A stretch of 54,054 bases of DNA from Shewanella hafniensis. Its GTDB lineage: Bacteria > Pseudomonadota > Gammaproteobacteria > Enterobacterales > Shewanellaceae. The position numbers were made by a program, and so were the translations under genes. Positions 25,279 through 35,626 of this stretch are shown here, piece by piece. Within the stretch, counting starts at the first letter, position 1. Every line of letters starts with the position of its first letter. Location: contig NZ_BPFD01000027.1 of assembly GCF_019655335.1 (NCBI RefSeq), positions 1-54,054 of the forward strand. The letters run 5' to 3'. The notes beneath the pieces are model-generated. The model was not told the DNA's origin and searched no databases. It saw only the letters and a program-made list of their open reading frames with translations.

Positions 25279-26888
25279 CAATAGAGTTGTTGACGATATT
25301 GTTCAGCAATGGAATGCCAGTCAAAACGCTGCGCCATGGCCGCCGCACGCACCTTTGACCATGTTTTCCCCTCGAAACAAGCAATGGCTTGCATCAACCT
25401 TTGCAAAAACGCTTCGGCTTGCTCGTCTAAACTATTGCCGTTAAAAGCAAAACCATTAACGCCATCCTCAACGGTATCCTTTAAACCGCCTACACTATGC
25501 ACTAAGCATGGCTGTCCGGCGCGCATAGCAAGCATTTGACTAATGCCACAGGGCTCAAAGGAGCTTGGCATCAAGAAGAGATCGCCATGCTGATACAGCA
25601 CTTCGGATAACGCCTCGTTGTATCCTTGCAAAAATAATAGGTTATCGTATTTAGCCCCTAACGCTTGGAAAGACTTAGCAATCGATGCATCGCCACTGCC
25701 GAGTAAAATCAGTAGCGCCGTCGGTTTTATCTGCTTCAACGCGTTAAGTAAGGTCTCAAGCACAGATAAGCCCGAGGGCAATTGATGGCGCAGCAGTAAG
25801 ACTTTTTGATCGGTCAAACGGCCCACCGAAGTCAATAACAGATTCGGTACTTGCTCCGCCATTGCTTGACGCCAATGGGCTTGGGTGCGGGCAAAAGCAA
25901 TCATGTCCACGCCACTCACTTGCGTTTGATGCCCCTGCCATTGCACTAACGCAGTTTCAATCGCACTGAGCAATTGCTTGAACTCGGGTACTTGAATACG
26001 CGCAGGTGGCTTAGCGGGTAAATCCGATACTGACGAATAGACACAGCCATTTAAAATCCCCACCACTTTGCCGTCATTAGCCTTGAGCTGTAAGTCATGT
26101 TCTAGCCCTTCACCACCAAAGAATCCCGCTTCAGGTTTGGAGGGCTGCAACACTTCTTTAGCGTAACTGGGGGAGACTAAATGCACTTTATCGCTCAGCA
26201 CTATGCCCATGCGCATTGGGTTAACACAGTGGGGATAACGGGGATCGGTGATCAGCTGTTTTTGCCCCAGTGTTAAAGAGGCAAATAGCTCGGGAAACCA
26301 TGCCGCAAACGATGACGAGTCTTGGCTTAGGGGACGTATCCCCTGCAGCGCAAGATTGTGGATGGAGAACACACACTCAATTTCTTTGAGGACACTGAAC
26401 TCAGGCACAAACGCCCTTAGCATGGCTAAGCAGCCCGCATGCCAGTCATGTAAATGCAGCACAGCGGGCATTGGCACTCGGCCTGTAACTAATGCCGTGG
26501 CGACGCTCGCGCAAAGGAAAGCAAACTTAGTCGCATCGTCGGCAAAAGGACGCTCGGCGCTGCCTTGGCTGTAAATCTGCCCAGGCACGGATTGCCATAA
26601 TGCATGTTCGAGCAGATAAATCATCGCCTCTGGCACATGGGGATGGGGCATGGCAAACACGTGCACCCGCTCTAATCGACCACCAAAGGCCACAGTTAAC
26701 TCTCCCAGATTTTGGGGTTGATTTGCGACCGCTGTCAAAAAGCCATAGCTTGGCATAATCACATCGGCGCACAAATCCACCCCCGCCAAAGCGTCGGGTA
26801 AATCACGGATCACATCCGCCATACCGCCAACCTTGGCGCCCGCAAGGGCACCGTTTTCAGCCGCGACCATTAAAATGCGTTGTTTCAA
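25269..26888 (-). CDS. glgA: Glycogen synthase (ADP-glucose, GT5)
   Basis: This 539-residue enzyme transfers glucose from ADP-glucose to the non-reducing ends of glycogen. The N-terminal GT5 loop reads AKVGGMADVIRDLP (residues 18-31; KVGG at 19-22). The C-terminal half has the nucleotide-sugar motif FLMPSSFEPCGISQMLAMRAGQP and the HSVGGLKDTVEDG loop. It is somewhat longer than E. coli GlgA (477). The start is a TTG preceded by GGAG. The next ATG (residue 7) would cut into the first beta strand, so TTG is preferred. It is the last gene of the glycogen cluster, 177 bp after glgC. Confidence 0.93.
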   Translation of the reverse strand: MKQRILMVAAENGALAGAKVGGMADVIRDLPDALAGVDLCADVIMPSYGFLTAVANQPQNLGELTVAFGGRLERVHVFAMPHPHVPEAMIYLLEHALWQSVPGQIYSQGSAERPFADDATKFAFLCASVATALVTGRVPMPAVLHLHDWHAGCLAMLRAFVPEFSVLKEIECVFSIHNLALQGIRPLSQDSSSFAAWFPELFASLTLGQKQLITDPRYPHCVNPMRMGIVLSDKVHLVSPSYAKEVLQPSKPEAGFFGGEGLEHDLQLKANDGKVVGILNGCVYSSVSDLPAKPPARIQVPEFKQLLSAIETALVQWQGHQTQVSGVDMIAFARTQAHWRQAMAEQVPNLLLTSVGRLTDQKVLLLRHQLPSGLSVLETLLNALKQIKPTALLILLGSGDASIAKSFQALGAKYDNLLFLQGYNEALSEVLYQHGDLFLMPSSFEPCGISQMLAMRAGQPCLVHSVGGLKDTVEDGVNGFAFNGNSLDEQAEAFLQRLMQAIACFEGKTWSKVRAAAMAQRFDWHSIAEQYRQQLYCKV

Positions 26889-26945
26889 TTAATTGGATAC
26901 TCCCGCTACTTCATTTTAGCGACTTGTTGAGCTGCCTAAACCTAA

Positions 26946-26984
26946 GCGCTTAATCTAAGTACTTAATCTAAGCACTTAGCTGTG
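26946..26984. repeat. Degenerate 13-bp tandem repeat between glgC and glgA
   Basis: The units are GCGCTTAATCTAA (26946-26958), GTACTTAATCTAA (26959-26971) and the more diverged GCACTTAGCTGTG (26972-26984). Further CTTAA-containing echoes continue to about 27020. The array lies in the 177-bp gap upstream of glgA. Confidence 0.6.
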
Positions 26985-27065
26985 TACTTAAAGCCCGAAC
27001 TTAAGCCCGTTTCTAAGCCGTTTGTACTCGTTATGCTTCTCGACTCAAAGGATGAATTGCAACTG

Positions 27066-28328
27066 CTATTCATAACCCACAGGTAAACCTAGCATGTCAC
27101 GGGTCACTAAGGTGACGCCTTTTTCCGACACCCTAAAGCCTTTGGCTCGGTCGTGATCATGGTTATAACCTATCACCATGCCTTCGGGAATAATGCAGCC
27201 ACGGTCGAGTATCGCATTCTTGATTTTGCAATGACGCAGCACGACCACATCGGGTAGCACAACTGAATCTTCAACCAACGAATAAGAACAGACACGTACT
27301 TCGTTAAACAATACGCTACGGCGCACGGTCGCCCCCGAAATAATACAACCGCCCGAAACAATCGAGTCCAGCGCCATACCGCGTCTGTCATCGTCATCAA
27401 ACACAAATTTAGCGGGTGGTAATTGTTCTTGGAAAGTCCAAATTGGCCATTTCGCATCGTACAAATTCAGTGCTGGCGTAGGCGATAACAGTTCCATATT
27501 CGCTTGCCAGAAAGAGTCTAGCGTCCCCACATCGCGCCAATAGGCTTGCTCGTTCGGGAAAGCGCTCTTAAAGGGATAGGCGAACACATTATGTTTTTCG
27601 ATGATCGCAGGAATAATATCCTTACCAAAATCCCGATCTGAGCTTTCGTTTAAGGCATCTTTCTTGAGCTGGTCAAACAAAAACTCAGTGTTAAACACAT
27701 AGTTGCCCATAGATGCTAAACACATTTCAGGATTGCCCGGAGAATGTTTAGGCTGCAGCGGCTTTTCTTCAAAGCCTAAGATGCGCATCTCGTCGTCGAC
27801 TTCCATCACTCCAAACGAACCCGCCGCTTCGGCAATCGGCACCTCAAGGCATGAGACTGTCATATCTGCGCCCGACTCGGCATGGGCGGCTAATAACCCC
27901 GCATAATCCATGCGATACACGTGATCGCCCGACAACACCATTACGTATTTAGGCAGTTCATGGCGAATGATGTCGATGTTTTGGAATACCGCATCGGCCG
28001 TGCCTTGATACCAGTTTTCCGAATAGCGTTGTGAGGCGGGTAAAATCTCCACCGACTCGCCGAGCTCCTTTTTAAAATGGCCCCAACCGCGCATCACATG
28101 GCGGATCAAGGAATGCGACTTGTACTGAGTGACCACACCCACACGGCGAATACCCGAGTTAATGCAGTTAGACAGCGGAAAATCGATAATACGAAACTTA
28201 CCACCGAAATACAGCGCCGGTTTAGCACGCCAATCCGTGAGTTCATGCAAGCGAGACCCGCGCCCACCAGCTAAAATCAACGCATAGGTTTCACGAGTTA
28301 AATTACTGATATAACGAACATTAGACAT
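27066..28328 (-). CDS. glgC: Glucose-1-phosphate adenylyltransferase
   Basis: This 420-residue enzyme makes ADP-glucose from glucose-1-phosphate and ATP, the committed and allosterically controlled step of glycogen synthesis. The nucleotidyl-transferase signature is [23 protein letters not shown] near residues 16-38, with [16 protein letters not shown], then the product-site segment and [15 protein letters not shown] in the C-terminal left-handed beta-helix. The length is usual. GGAG about 9 bases upstream supports the ATG. It is separated from glgP by 190 bp that contain a small stem (28379-28385 with 28393-28399), so an internal promoter is possible. Confidence 0.95.
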   Translation of the reverse strand: MSNVRYISNLTRETYALILAGGRGSRLHELTDWRAKPALYFGGKFRIIDFPLSNCINSGIRRVGVVTQYKSHSLIRHVMRGWGHFKKELGESVEILPASQRYSENWYQGTADAVFQNIDIIRHELPKYVMVLSGDHVYRMDYAGLLAAHAESGADMTVSCLEVPIAEAAGSFGVMEVDDEMRILGFEEKPLQPKHSPGNPEMCLASMGNYVFNTEFLFDQLKKDALNESSDRDFGKDIIPAIIEKHNVFAYPFKSAFPNEQAYWRDVGTLDSFWQANMELLSPTPALNLYDAKWPIWTFQEQLPPAKFVFDDDDRRGMALDSIVSGGCIISGATVRRSVLFNEVRVCSYSLVEDSVVLPDVVVLRHCKIKNAILDRGCIIPEGMVIGYNHDHDRAKGFRVSEKGVTLVTRDMLGLPVGYE

Positions 28329-28518
28329 AGGCTCTTACTCCGAAATCGGCAAACTGATTGCCCATAAATGGCTTCTCGATACGGCAGAAACGGCCGTATT
28401 CCCCTGAGTATTTCTCACTTGCATTCCCCATTCCTTCCATTGATTGCTGCATTCCTTTCAAACACTTAACGCTTATACTCAACCGCTATAACAAGGCTTA
28501 TTACCCAGAGCCCAGCCC

Positions 28519-31050
28519 TTACAGTTTCCAAATTTCATCGCGATAACCCGCGATCGTCACATCACTCGAAAAACGTCCGCTGGCAGCGGTATTGCGAATA
28601 CTCATTTGCGTCCACACCTGCGGATCTTTATAGGCCCGCGCTACGGCTTCTTGCACAACTCGGTAACTGTCAAAGTCGGCGGCCGTCATCCATTGATCGT
28701 CGCTACTTTCGATGGCGGCAATAATAGGATCGAAAATCCCCGGTTCTAGCAGATTGAAATGACCACTCTTGAGTAACTTCATCACCTCAGATAACGCCGG
28801 TGAATCGTCAATAATGCTGCGCGGATGATAGTGGTTACGTACCTCAGCAACCTGCTCCGCATTGAGCCCAAACAGGAAGAAGTTCTCTGAACCCACTTCC
28901 TCTAACATCTCGATATTGGCGCCATCCATAGTGCCAATCGTCAGTGCGCCGTTCATCATGAACTTCATATTGCCCGTGCCCGATGCTTCTTTACCTGCGG
29001 TCGATATCTGCTCGGACAAATCCGTTCCCGGGCAGATTTTTTCCATGGCGCTGACGTTGTAATTGGGTAAGAAAGCAAAACGTAGGTAAGGCGTGACTAA
29101 AGGATCGGAATTGACCATGTGGGCGACATTGCTGGCGAGCTTGATGATCAACTTAGCCATAAAGTAACCGGGCGCCGCTTTACCGCCGATCAACACACAA
29201 CGTGGCACCATGTTTTCTGTGTGGCCTTGTTGGATCTGATGATAGAGATGGACTACATGTAAGATATTGAGTAACTGACGTTTATATTCGTGAATACGCT
29301 TCACTTGCACATCAAACAACATAGATGGATCGAACTCGACGCCGCATTCCTTAGCAATCATCTTCGCCAGCAAAGCCTTGTTGGCTTGCTTCACATCACG
29401 CCATTTTTGGATAAACGCTGTGTCCTGCGTAAGGGCATTGAGCGCCGTTAACTGGCTTAAGTCTGTCACCCACTCTTTACCTAAATGGGCGGTCAGCAAC
29501 TTAGCTAAAGCAGGGTTACAATGGGCGAGCCAACGCCTTGGGGTCACGCCATTGGTGCGGTTATTAAACTTGTGCGGCCACAACTCATAGAAATCCTTAA
29601 ACAACCCAGATTTGAGTAGTTGCGTGTGTAAACCCGCGACACCGTTGACCGAGAAACTCGCCACAATCGCCAGATACGCCATGCGCACATGGGGATCGGG
29701 GCCATCTTGAATAATTGACATACTCGCCAGTTTTTCACTATTTCCAGGCCAATGGTGGGCGACTAAATCTAAGTAGCGGGCGTTGATTTCATAAATGATT
29801 TCTAAAATACGTGGCAACATCTGCGCCATCATACGCACGGGCCAACGCTCTAGTGCTTCAGGCAATAGGGTATGGTTAGTGTACGCCATGGTTTTGCTGG
29901 TGATCGCCCATGCACTGTCCCATTCCAAACTGTATTCGTCGATCAATAACCGCATCAACTCAGGTACGGCAATGCTGGGGTGAGTGTCGTTCAGCTGCAT
30001 CACATTTTTAGCGGCAAACTGGGTGAAATCATGGCCATGGCGACTCACCCAACGTTTGAGTAAATCCTGCAAGCTAGCGGAGGATAAAAAGTATTGCTGA
30101 CGTAATCGCAGCTCTTTGCCGTTCTCGCTCGCATCATTAGGATAGAGCACCATAGTGATCTGCTCGGCCAAGTTTTTACGGGCCACGGCTTCTGTGTAGT
30201 CGCCTTGATTAAATTCAGCTAAATCAAAATCATCGGTCGCTTCAGCCTTCCACAATCTCAGGGTATTGACTCGCCCATTGCGATATCCGGGAACTGGCAT
30301 GTCATAGGCGACGGCGAGCACATCTTGGGTTTCTACCCAAATAATGTGCCTGCGGCCCTGTTTATCGACATAGGATTCAGTGTGGCCAAAAAATGGCACT
30401 ATTACGTTGTGGGTGGGCACGCGCACCTCCCACGGATTGCCTTCGCGCAGCCAACGGTCAGGGCGTTCAACCTGATAACCGTCGACTATCTTCTGGGCGA
30501 ACATGCCATATTCGTAACGTATGCCATAACCTGTCACTGATAAGTCCATGCTGGCGCAGCTATCGAGAAAACACGCCGCCAATCGGCCTAAGCCGCCGTT
30601 ACCTAAACCTGCATCATGTTCGGCTTCTTCTAACTCTTCTAGCGATACCGCATAGTTGCTCAAGGCATCACGGCTATCTTGTTGCAAATCTAAACTCAGC
30701 AGGGCATTGCCCAGCGCCCTGCCCATCAAGAACTCAAGGGATAAATACGCCACTTGCTTGCGCTTAAAATGGCTGTCATCCATGCGGGTTTGACGCCAAT
30801 TGTCTAGCATCTGCTCTTTCACGCTGTAAGCCAGCGCTTGAAATAATTCGCAGCTCACACCTTCGCCACGGCTGAGTCCATAACGTAAATGGCGCTCAAA
30901 GGACGCGGGCAAGGAATCGCAGGGCTCACAGGGTTCAGCGGCTTTAGGCTTGGCCTGACGCTTAGCTGGCGCCTTCTTACTTGCCGCTTTTGGCGCAGAT
31001 GGTACGGTTTTTTCGCTGGTATTTGGGCTCAGTTCGCTTTCGTCACTCAT
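28519..31050 (-). CDS. glgP: Glycogen phosphorylase
   Basis: This 843-residue GT35 enzyme releases glucose-1-phosphate from glycogen. Conserved segments include LGNGGLGRLAACFLDSCASMDL, QLNDTHPSIAVPELMR, RIHEYKRQLLN and the PLP-lysine region EASGTGNMKFMMNGALTIGTMDGAN. The first roughly 45 residues are a Lys/Ala/Pro-rich tail (SKKAPAKRQAKPKAA) absent from E. coli GlgP. An upstream ATG exists at 31065, overlapping the glgX stop, but AAGGA fits the ATG at 31050 best. It is translationally close to glgX (stop at 31062-31064). Confidence 0.94.
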   Translation of the reverse strand: MSDESELSPNTSEKTVPSAPKAASKKAPAKRQAKPKAAEPCEPCDSLPASFERHLRYGLSRGEGVSCELFQALAYSVKEQMLDNWRQTRMDDSHFKRKQVAYLSLEFLMGRALGNALLSLDLQQDSRDALSNYAVSLEELEEAEHDAGLGNGGLGRLAACFLDSCASMDLSVTGYGIRYEYGMFAQKIVDGYQVERPDRWLREGNPWEVRVPTHNVIVPFFGHTESYVDKQGRRHIIWVETQDVLAVAYDMPVPGYRNGRVNTLRLWKAEATDDFDLAEFNQGDYTEAVARKNLAEQITMVLYPNDASENGKELRLRQQYFLSSASLQDLLKRWVSRHGHDFTQFAAKNVMQLNDTHPSIAVPELMRLLIDEYSLEWDSAWAITSKTMAYTNHTLLPEALERWPVRMMAQMLPRILEIIYEINARYLDLVAHHWPGNSEKLASMSIIQDGPDPHVRMAYLAIVASFSVNGVAGLHTQLLKSGLFKDFYELWPHKFNNRTNGVTPRRWLAHCNPALAKLLTAHLGKEWVTDLSQLTALNALTQDTAFIQKWRDVKQANKALLAKMIAKECGVEFDPSMLFDVQVKRIHEYKRQLLNILHVVHLYHQIQQGHTENMVPRCVLIGGKAAPGYFMAKLIIKLASNVAHMVNSDPLVTPYLRFAFLPNYNVSAMEKICPGTDLSEQISTAGKEASGTGNMKFMMNGALTIGTMDGANIEMLEEVGSENFFLFGLNAEQVAEVRNHYHPRSIIDDSPALSEVMKLLKSGHFNLLEPGIFDPIIAAIESSDDQWMTAADFDSYRVVQEAVARAYKDPQVWTQMSIRNTAASGRFSSDVTIAGYRDEIWKL

Positions 31051-31061
31051 AGTTAATTCCT

Positions 31062-33263
31062 TCATTTCTTGAAAATCAAATCAGCATGAAAAAGCATGAG
31101 ACTACGATCTTGCAGCAAGTATCGCGTCGTAGAGATCTGAGCATCCAGCGGCTCAGTTTGGGTATGAATAAGGCATTGCCACGGACTCAAGTGCTCAAAG
31201 GTCGGCGGCGTAAAAGCTAACGGATTATCGTCGGCATTGACCATCAACAGCAGAGCTTGCTGCTTGCCTCGGCCTTCTAAGTCACCAGAAAGCACCACAG
31301 ACAAACTGCGACACATAGACTCAGTCCACAGGCTCTTGGTCATTTGCTCACCTTGACGACTAAACCAATCTAAGCGAGCACCGGTATCGGCTAAGGATTC
31401 GGCCAATAACTGTTCGTGAATGAAGCGTTTAGCGCATAACAACGGGAAACGTTTGCGCAGGGCGATAAGCTGCTGAGTAAAAGCCAACAGTTCAGTGTCC
31501 ATGCCCTTTGCCGACCAATCAAACCAGTTCAGTTCATTGTCTTGGCAATAGGCATTATTGTTGCCTTGCTGAGTGCGGCCTGTCTCATCACCGCTCAACA
31601 ACATAGGCACACCTTGAGATAAAAATAGCGTAGTCAATAAGTTACGTTGTTGACGACTGCGAAGTGCCAGAATTGAGCTATCTTCGGTTTCCCCTTCAAT
31701 CCCATAATGATGACTGAAGTTTTCTTGGTGACCGTCGCGATTATCTTCCCCATTCGCCAAATTGTGGCGCTGGGTATAACTCACTAAATCTTTGAGGGTA
31801 AAACCGTCGTGGCTGGTTAGAAAATTAAGACTGGTCGCAGGCGGACGGCCACTGTGCTCAAAAAAATCCCCCGAGCCGTGAAAACGCCGAGCAAATTCGG
31901 GCAACATGCTGTGATCGCCGCGCCAAAAGCGGCGCATAGTGTCTCTATATCTGTCGTTCCATTCGCTAAAAGCCACGGGGAAATTACCCAATTGATAACC
32001 ACCGGGGCCAATATCCCAAGGCTCAGCAATCAATTTCACTCGGCACAAAACAGGGTCTTGCAACAGCGCATCGAAGAAACCTGAGCCGGGATCAAAACCA
32101 TAGGCCTCGCGACCTAAGCAAGCTGCCAAGTCGAAGCGAAATCCATCGACACCCATGATTTCAACCCAGTAACGCAGCGAATCCATCACGAGTTGCAACA
32201 TGCGTGGATGGTTGATATTTAAGGTGTTTCCGCAACCCGTGTCATTAATGTAAAAACGTTTATCGTTCGGATGCAGGCGGTAATAACTGAGATTATCTAT
32301 GCCACGAAAACTAAAGGTCGGCCCAAGTCGACTGCCCTCGGCGCTGTGGTTATAGACCACATCGAGGATCACTTCGATACCCGCGCCGTGCAGTGCATCC
32401 ACCATGGCCCGAAACTCACCAATATCGTCGGACGACAGATAACTCGGCTCAGGGGCAAAAAAGCCGATACTGTTGTAGCCCCAATAATTAGTGAGCTTTT
32501 TCTCGAGCAAAAATGGTTCAGTAAAAAAGGCCTGTACAGGAAGTAACTCGACGCACGTCACCCCAAGTTTGGCTAAATAATCGATAGCCGGCCGAGTCGC
32601 TAAGCCCGCAAAGGTGGCACGTTTATTCGGTTCAATCTCAGGATGCGCCGCCGTAAAGCCTTTAACGTGCATTTCATAAATAATGCTGCGCTCTAGGGGG
32701 TTGGGCAGAAACCTCGTCGCGATAGGCTGAATCGACTGCTTAGCGGCGATGTCGATTAATGGACGAATGTCCACAACCTTACATTTTGGCACATGGGCAG
32801 CGTTATCTAACTTACTGAAAGATAAGTCTTCATCCTTGTGATTCAGCTCGTAACCATAGTTAGACTCATGGTCGCGATATTCACCAACTAGCTGGCGGGC
32901 ATAGGGGTCGAGCAATAGCTTATTGGGGTTAAATCTGTGGCCAAGCTGAGGCTCATAGGAGCCATAAACGCGATAGCCGTAGAGTTGCCCCGCCTTAAGC
33001 CCCTGCACAAACACATGCCAGATTTGCTGGGTTTGCTCAGTTAACGCAATCCGCGCGATTTCTTGCTCGCCATTGTCGTCAAATAGGCATAACTCGACCG
33101 CTGTCGCGTTAGCTGAAAATAACGCAAAGTTGACGCCATCGCCCTCGACACTCGCACCGAGCGGAAAAGGCTCACCGGCGCCCAAGGCCCATTTTTCACT
33201 TTGAGAAGGGTTATGTTTAGCGTCATGGTTGAGCTTGATATCATCGGCCACGGGCTTTTGCAT
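31062..33263 (-). CDS. glgX: Glycogen debranching enzyme GlgX
   Basis: This 733-residue GH13 isoamylase-type enzyme cleaves alpha-1,6 branches of phosphorylase-limit dextrins. It begins with a CBM48-like domain (PFPLGASVEGDGVNFALFSANATAVELCLFD). The TIM barrel follows, with EVILDVVYNHSAEGS, GVDGFRFDLAACLGR (nucleophile Asp), LIAEPWDIGPGGYQLGNFP (acid/base Glu) and LTSHDGFTLKDLVSY. It is longer than E. coli GlgX (657). It starts 1 bp after the glgB stop, with GAGG 9 bases upstream. Confidence 0.93.
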   Translation of the reverse strand: MQKPVADDIKLNHDAKHNPSQSEKWALGAGEPFPLGASVEGDGVNFALFSANATAVELCLFDDNGEQEIARIALTEQTQQIWHVFVQGLKAGQLYGYRVYGSYEPQLGHRFNPNKLLLDPYARQLVGEYRDHESNYGYELNHKDEDLSFSKLDNAAHVPKCKVVDIRPLIDIAAKQSIQPIATRFLPNPLERSIIYEMHVKGFTAAHPEIEPNKRATFAGLATRPAIDYLAKLGVTCVELLPVQAFFTEPFLLEKKLTNYWGYNSIGFFAPEPSYLSSDDIGEFRAMVDALHGAGIEVILDVVYNHSAEGSRLGPTFSFRGIDNLSYYRLHPNDKRFYINDTGCGNTLNINHPRMLQLVMDSLRYWVEIMGVDGFRFDLAACLGREAYGFDPGSGFFDALLQDPVLCRVKLIAEPWDIGPGGYQLGNFPVAFSEWNDRYRDTMRRFWRGDHSMLPEFARRFHGSGDFFEHSGRPPATSLNFLTSHDGFTLKDLVSYTQRHNLANGEDNRDGHQENFSHHYGIEGETEDSSILALRSRQQRNLLTTLFLSQGVPMLLSGDETGRTQQGNNNAYCQDNELNWFDWSAKGMDTELLAFTQQLIALRKRFPLLCAKRFIHEQLLAESLADTGARLDWFSRQGEQMTKSLWTESMCRSLSVVLSGDLEGRGKQQALLLMVNADDNPLAFTPPTFEHLSPWQCLIHTQTEPLDAQISTTRYLLQDRSLMLFHADLIFKK

Positions 33264-33264
33264 A

Positions 33265-35496
33265 CTAGTTCGCCTCAGCCAATCCAGTTGCAGGCCCTAT
33301 CACTAGGCAACCCAAGGGCGGCACAGTGATCAGCGCGCTCTGCGCCATCCCCTGCCACGGCAGCGACTCAGCAACCACAGTGCCCGCATTACCTTGGTTA
33401 CTGCCACCATAAATCTGGCTATCGCTATTCAGGTATTCGCGGTAATCCCCCGCCAAGGGCAAACCAATACGGAATCCAGTATGCAATTGGGGTGTCATAT
33501 TGATGACAAACACTAACGGCGCATCACCCGCTAACCCGTAACGCACAAAGGTAAAGATGCTATCCCGGCTATTTTCACAATCTAGCCAACTGAATCCTGC
33601 CCCCTCGTAATCTTGAACCGATAAAGCAGGCATGGCTTGATACAAGTGATTGAGATCTTTAAGCCAACGTTGCACACCTTGGTGCGGTTCATAGGCCAAT
33701 AAGTGCCAATCTAAACTCTGGTTATGGTTCCACTCATTTCGCTGACCAAACTCGCAGCCCATAAAGAGTAATTTCTTACCGGGATGCCCCCACATAAAAC
33801 CATAATAGGCACGCAGGGTCGCAAATTTCTGCCAATCATCTCCGGGAATTTTATGTAGCAACGAGCCCTTGCCATGAACCACTTCATCGTGACTCACGGA
33901 CAACATAAATTGCTCGGTATAGGCGTACATCAAACTGAAGGTCAATTGATGATGGTGGAATTGGCGGTAAAGCGGATCTCGGCCTAAGTAGCTTAAGCTG
34001 TCATTCATCCAGCCCATGTTCCATTTAAAGCCAAAGCCGAGACCTTGCTGATCCGTCGGCTTAGTCACCCCCGCAAAAGCGGTGGACTCTTCGGCAATCA
34101 TGCAAATGCCGGGGAAAGCTTGGTACAGGCGTTGATTCAAAATTTGTAAGAAACTAATGGCCTCAAGATTCTCCCGTCCACCATAGGCATTGGGCAGCCA
34201 TTGGCCCGGCTCGCGGCTGTAATCGAGGTACAACATAGAAGACACGGCATCGAGACGCAGGCCATCGAAATGAAACTCCCGCAGCCAGTAACAGGCATTA
34301 CTCAACAAGAAACTGCGCACTTCACCGCGATCATAGTTATAAATCAGGGTATCCCAATCGGGATGTGTGCCCTTGCGAGGATCTTCATGCTCATACAAAC
34401 AAGTGCCATCGAAACGCACTAAGCCGTGGGGATCCTTAGGAAAATGCGCCGACACCCAATCGAGGATGATACCAATTCCCGCCTGATGACAGGCATCTAC
34501 AAAGGCTTTTAACCCATTGGCATCGCCAAATCTGTGGGTCGGCGCATAGAGACCCACAGGCTGATATCCCCACGAACCATCGAAGGGAAACTCGCTGATC
34601 GGCATCAGTTCAATGTGGGTAAAACCTTGCTCCTTCACATAGGGAATAAGCTGTTCAATCAAGTCTTGATAATCAAGATATTGCTCGCCTTGCTCTCCCT
34701 TACGACGCCACGAACCTAAGTGCACTTCGTAGGCCGACATGGGCGCTTTATGCCAAGCAGTCGCCGCGCGTTTACTCATCCAAGCGGTATCATTCCAACT
34801 GTGATGGGCTTTTGGGGGCACGATAGAAGCATTGTGGGGCGCGCATTCCATTTGAGTCGCCATGGGGTCGGACTTGGTATGACGCTCACCATTTTGATAA
34901 ACCAAATCAAACTTATAGTGGGCGCCTTCAACCACATTGGGCAGAAATAGCTCCCACAAACCATTGGCAAGATGTTGGCGCATTACATGGCGAGTATCGT
35001 CCCAATGGTTGAAATCCCCCACCACAGAAACCCGTTTGGCATTGGGTGCCCACACACAAAAATGCACACCTTCAACGCCTTGGGTCTGACGCCAGTTGGC
35101 GCCTAAAAACTCATAGGCGCGCTCGGCGCTGCCTTCACCAAACAGGTAAATATCGTCACTATTGAGCAGTGAATCAAACTGATAAGGGTCGACTATATCT
35201 AGCTGACACAGGGGGTATTCTACCCGCAGCAAATAGAGAAACGGTTTGACGCGTCGCCCCAGCGTACCGGCGAACAATCCCTGCTCGTTAACTTTGTCCA
35301 GACTCGCTACTTTGCGGCCATCTTTAATGCTGATCACATCCACACTGATTGCATTACGTAAAAAACAACGAACAATTAATGCCTTACCCTCGTTGGCACT
35401 GTGCATACCCAAGAGCGAAAAAACATCAGTGTATTGACCATTAAGTAGGGCGACGTCGGCGCCATCGTAAAAATAGGCATTGGCTTGAGTCATCAT
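33265..35496 (-). CDS. glgB: 1,4-alpha-glucan branching enzyme
   Basis: This 743-residue GH13 enzyme introduces alpha-1,6 branches into glycogen. An N-terminal CBM48-like part ([24 protein letters not shown] near 145-170) precedes the barrel. Catalytic stretches are [19 protein letters not shown] (nucleophile Asp), [17 protein letters not shown] (acid/base Glu) and [15 protein letters not shown]. The length fits the 728-residue E. coli enzyme. Two adjacent ATGs (MMTQ) make the exact start uncertain by one codon. It lies 130 bp after malQ and 1 bp before glgX. Confidence 0.95.
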   Translation of the reverse strand: MMTQANAYFYDGADVALLNGQYTDVFSLLGMHSANEGKALIVRCFLRNAISVDVISIKDGRKVASLDKVNEQGLFAGTLGRRVKPFLYLLRVEYPLCQLDIVDPYQFDSLLNSDDIYLFGEGSAERAYEFLGANWRQTQGVEGVHFCVWAPNAKRVSVVGDFNHWDDTRHVMRQHLANGLWELFLPNVVEGAHYKFDLVYQNGERHTKSDPMATQMECAPHNASIVPPKAHHSWNDTAWMSKRAATAWHKAPMSAYEVHLGSWRRKGEQGEQYLDYQDLIEQLIPYVKEQGFTHIELMPISEFPFDGSWGYQPVGLYAPTHRFGDANGLKAFVDACHQAGIGIILDWVSAHFPKDPHGLVRFDGTCLYEHEDPRKGTHPDWDTLIYNYDRGEVRSFLLSNACYWLREFHFDGLRLDAVSSMLYLDYSREPGQWLPNAYGGRENLEAISFLQILNQRLYQAFPGICMIAEESTAFAGVTKPTDQQGLGFGFKWNMGWMNDSLSYLGRDPLYRQFHHHQLTFSLMYAYTEQFMLSVSHDEVVHGKGSLLHKIPGDDWQKFATLRAYYGFMWGHPGKKLLFMGCEFGQRNEWNHNQSLDWHLLAYEPHQGVQRWLKDLNHLYQAMPALSVQDYEGAGFSWLDCENSRDSIFTFVRYGLAGDAPLVFVINMTPQLHTGFRIGLPLAGDYREYLNSDSQIYGGSNQGNAGTVVAESLPWQGMAQSALITVPPLGCLVIGPATGLAEAN

Positions 35497-35626
35497 TTTT
35501 CTTCCGTTTATCAGTCAATTAAACTTGCAAATTGGTACTCTTTATCCGCATCCCCTCCCCTAAATATCGAACCTTTAGGGTGGCATAATGTGGTGCGACA
35601 TAGGCAGCCTTTCGCTAGTGCTAGAT

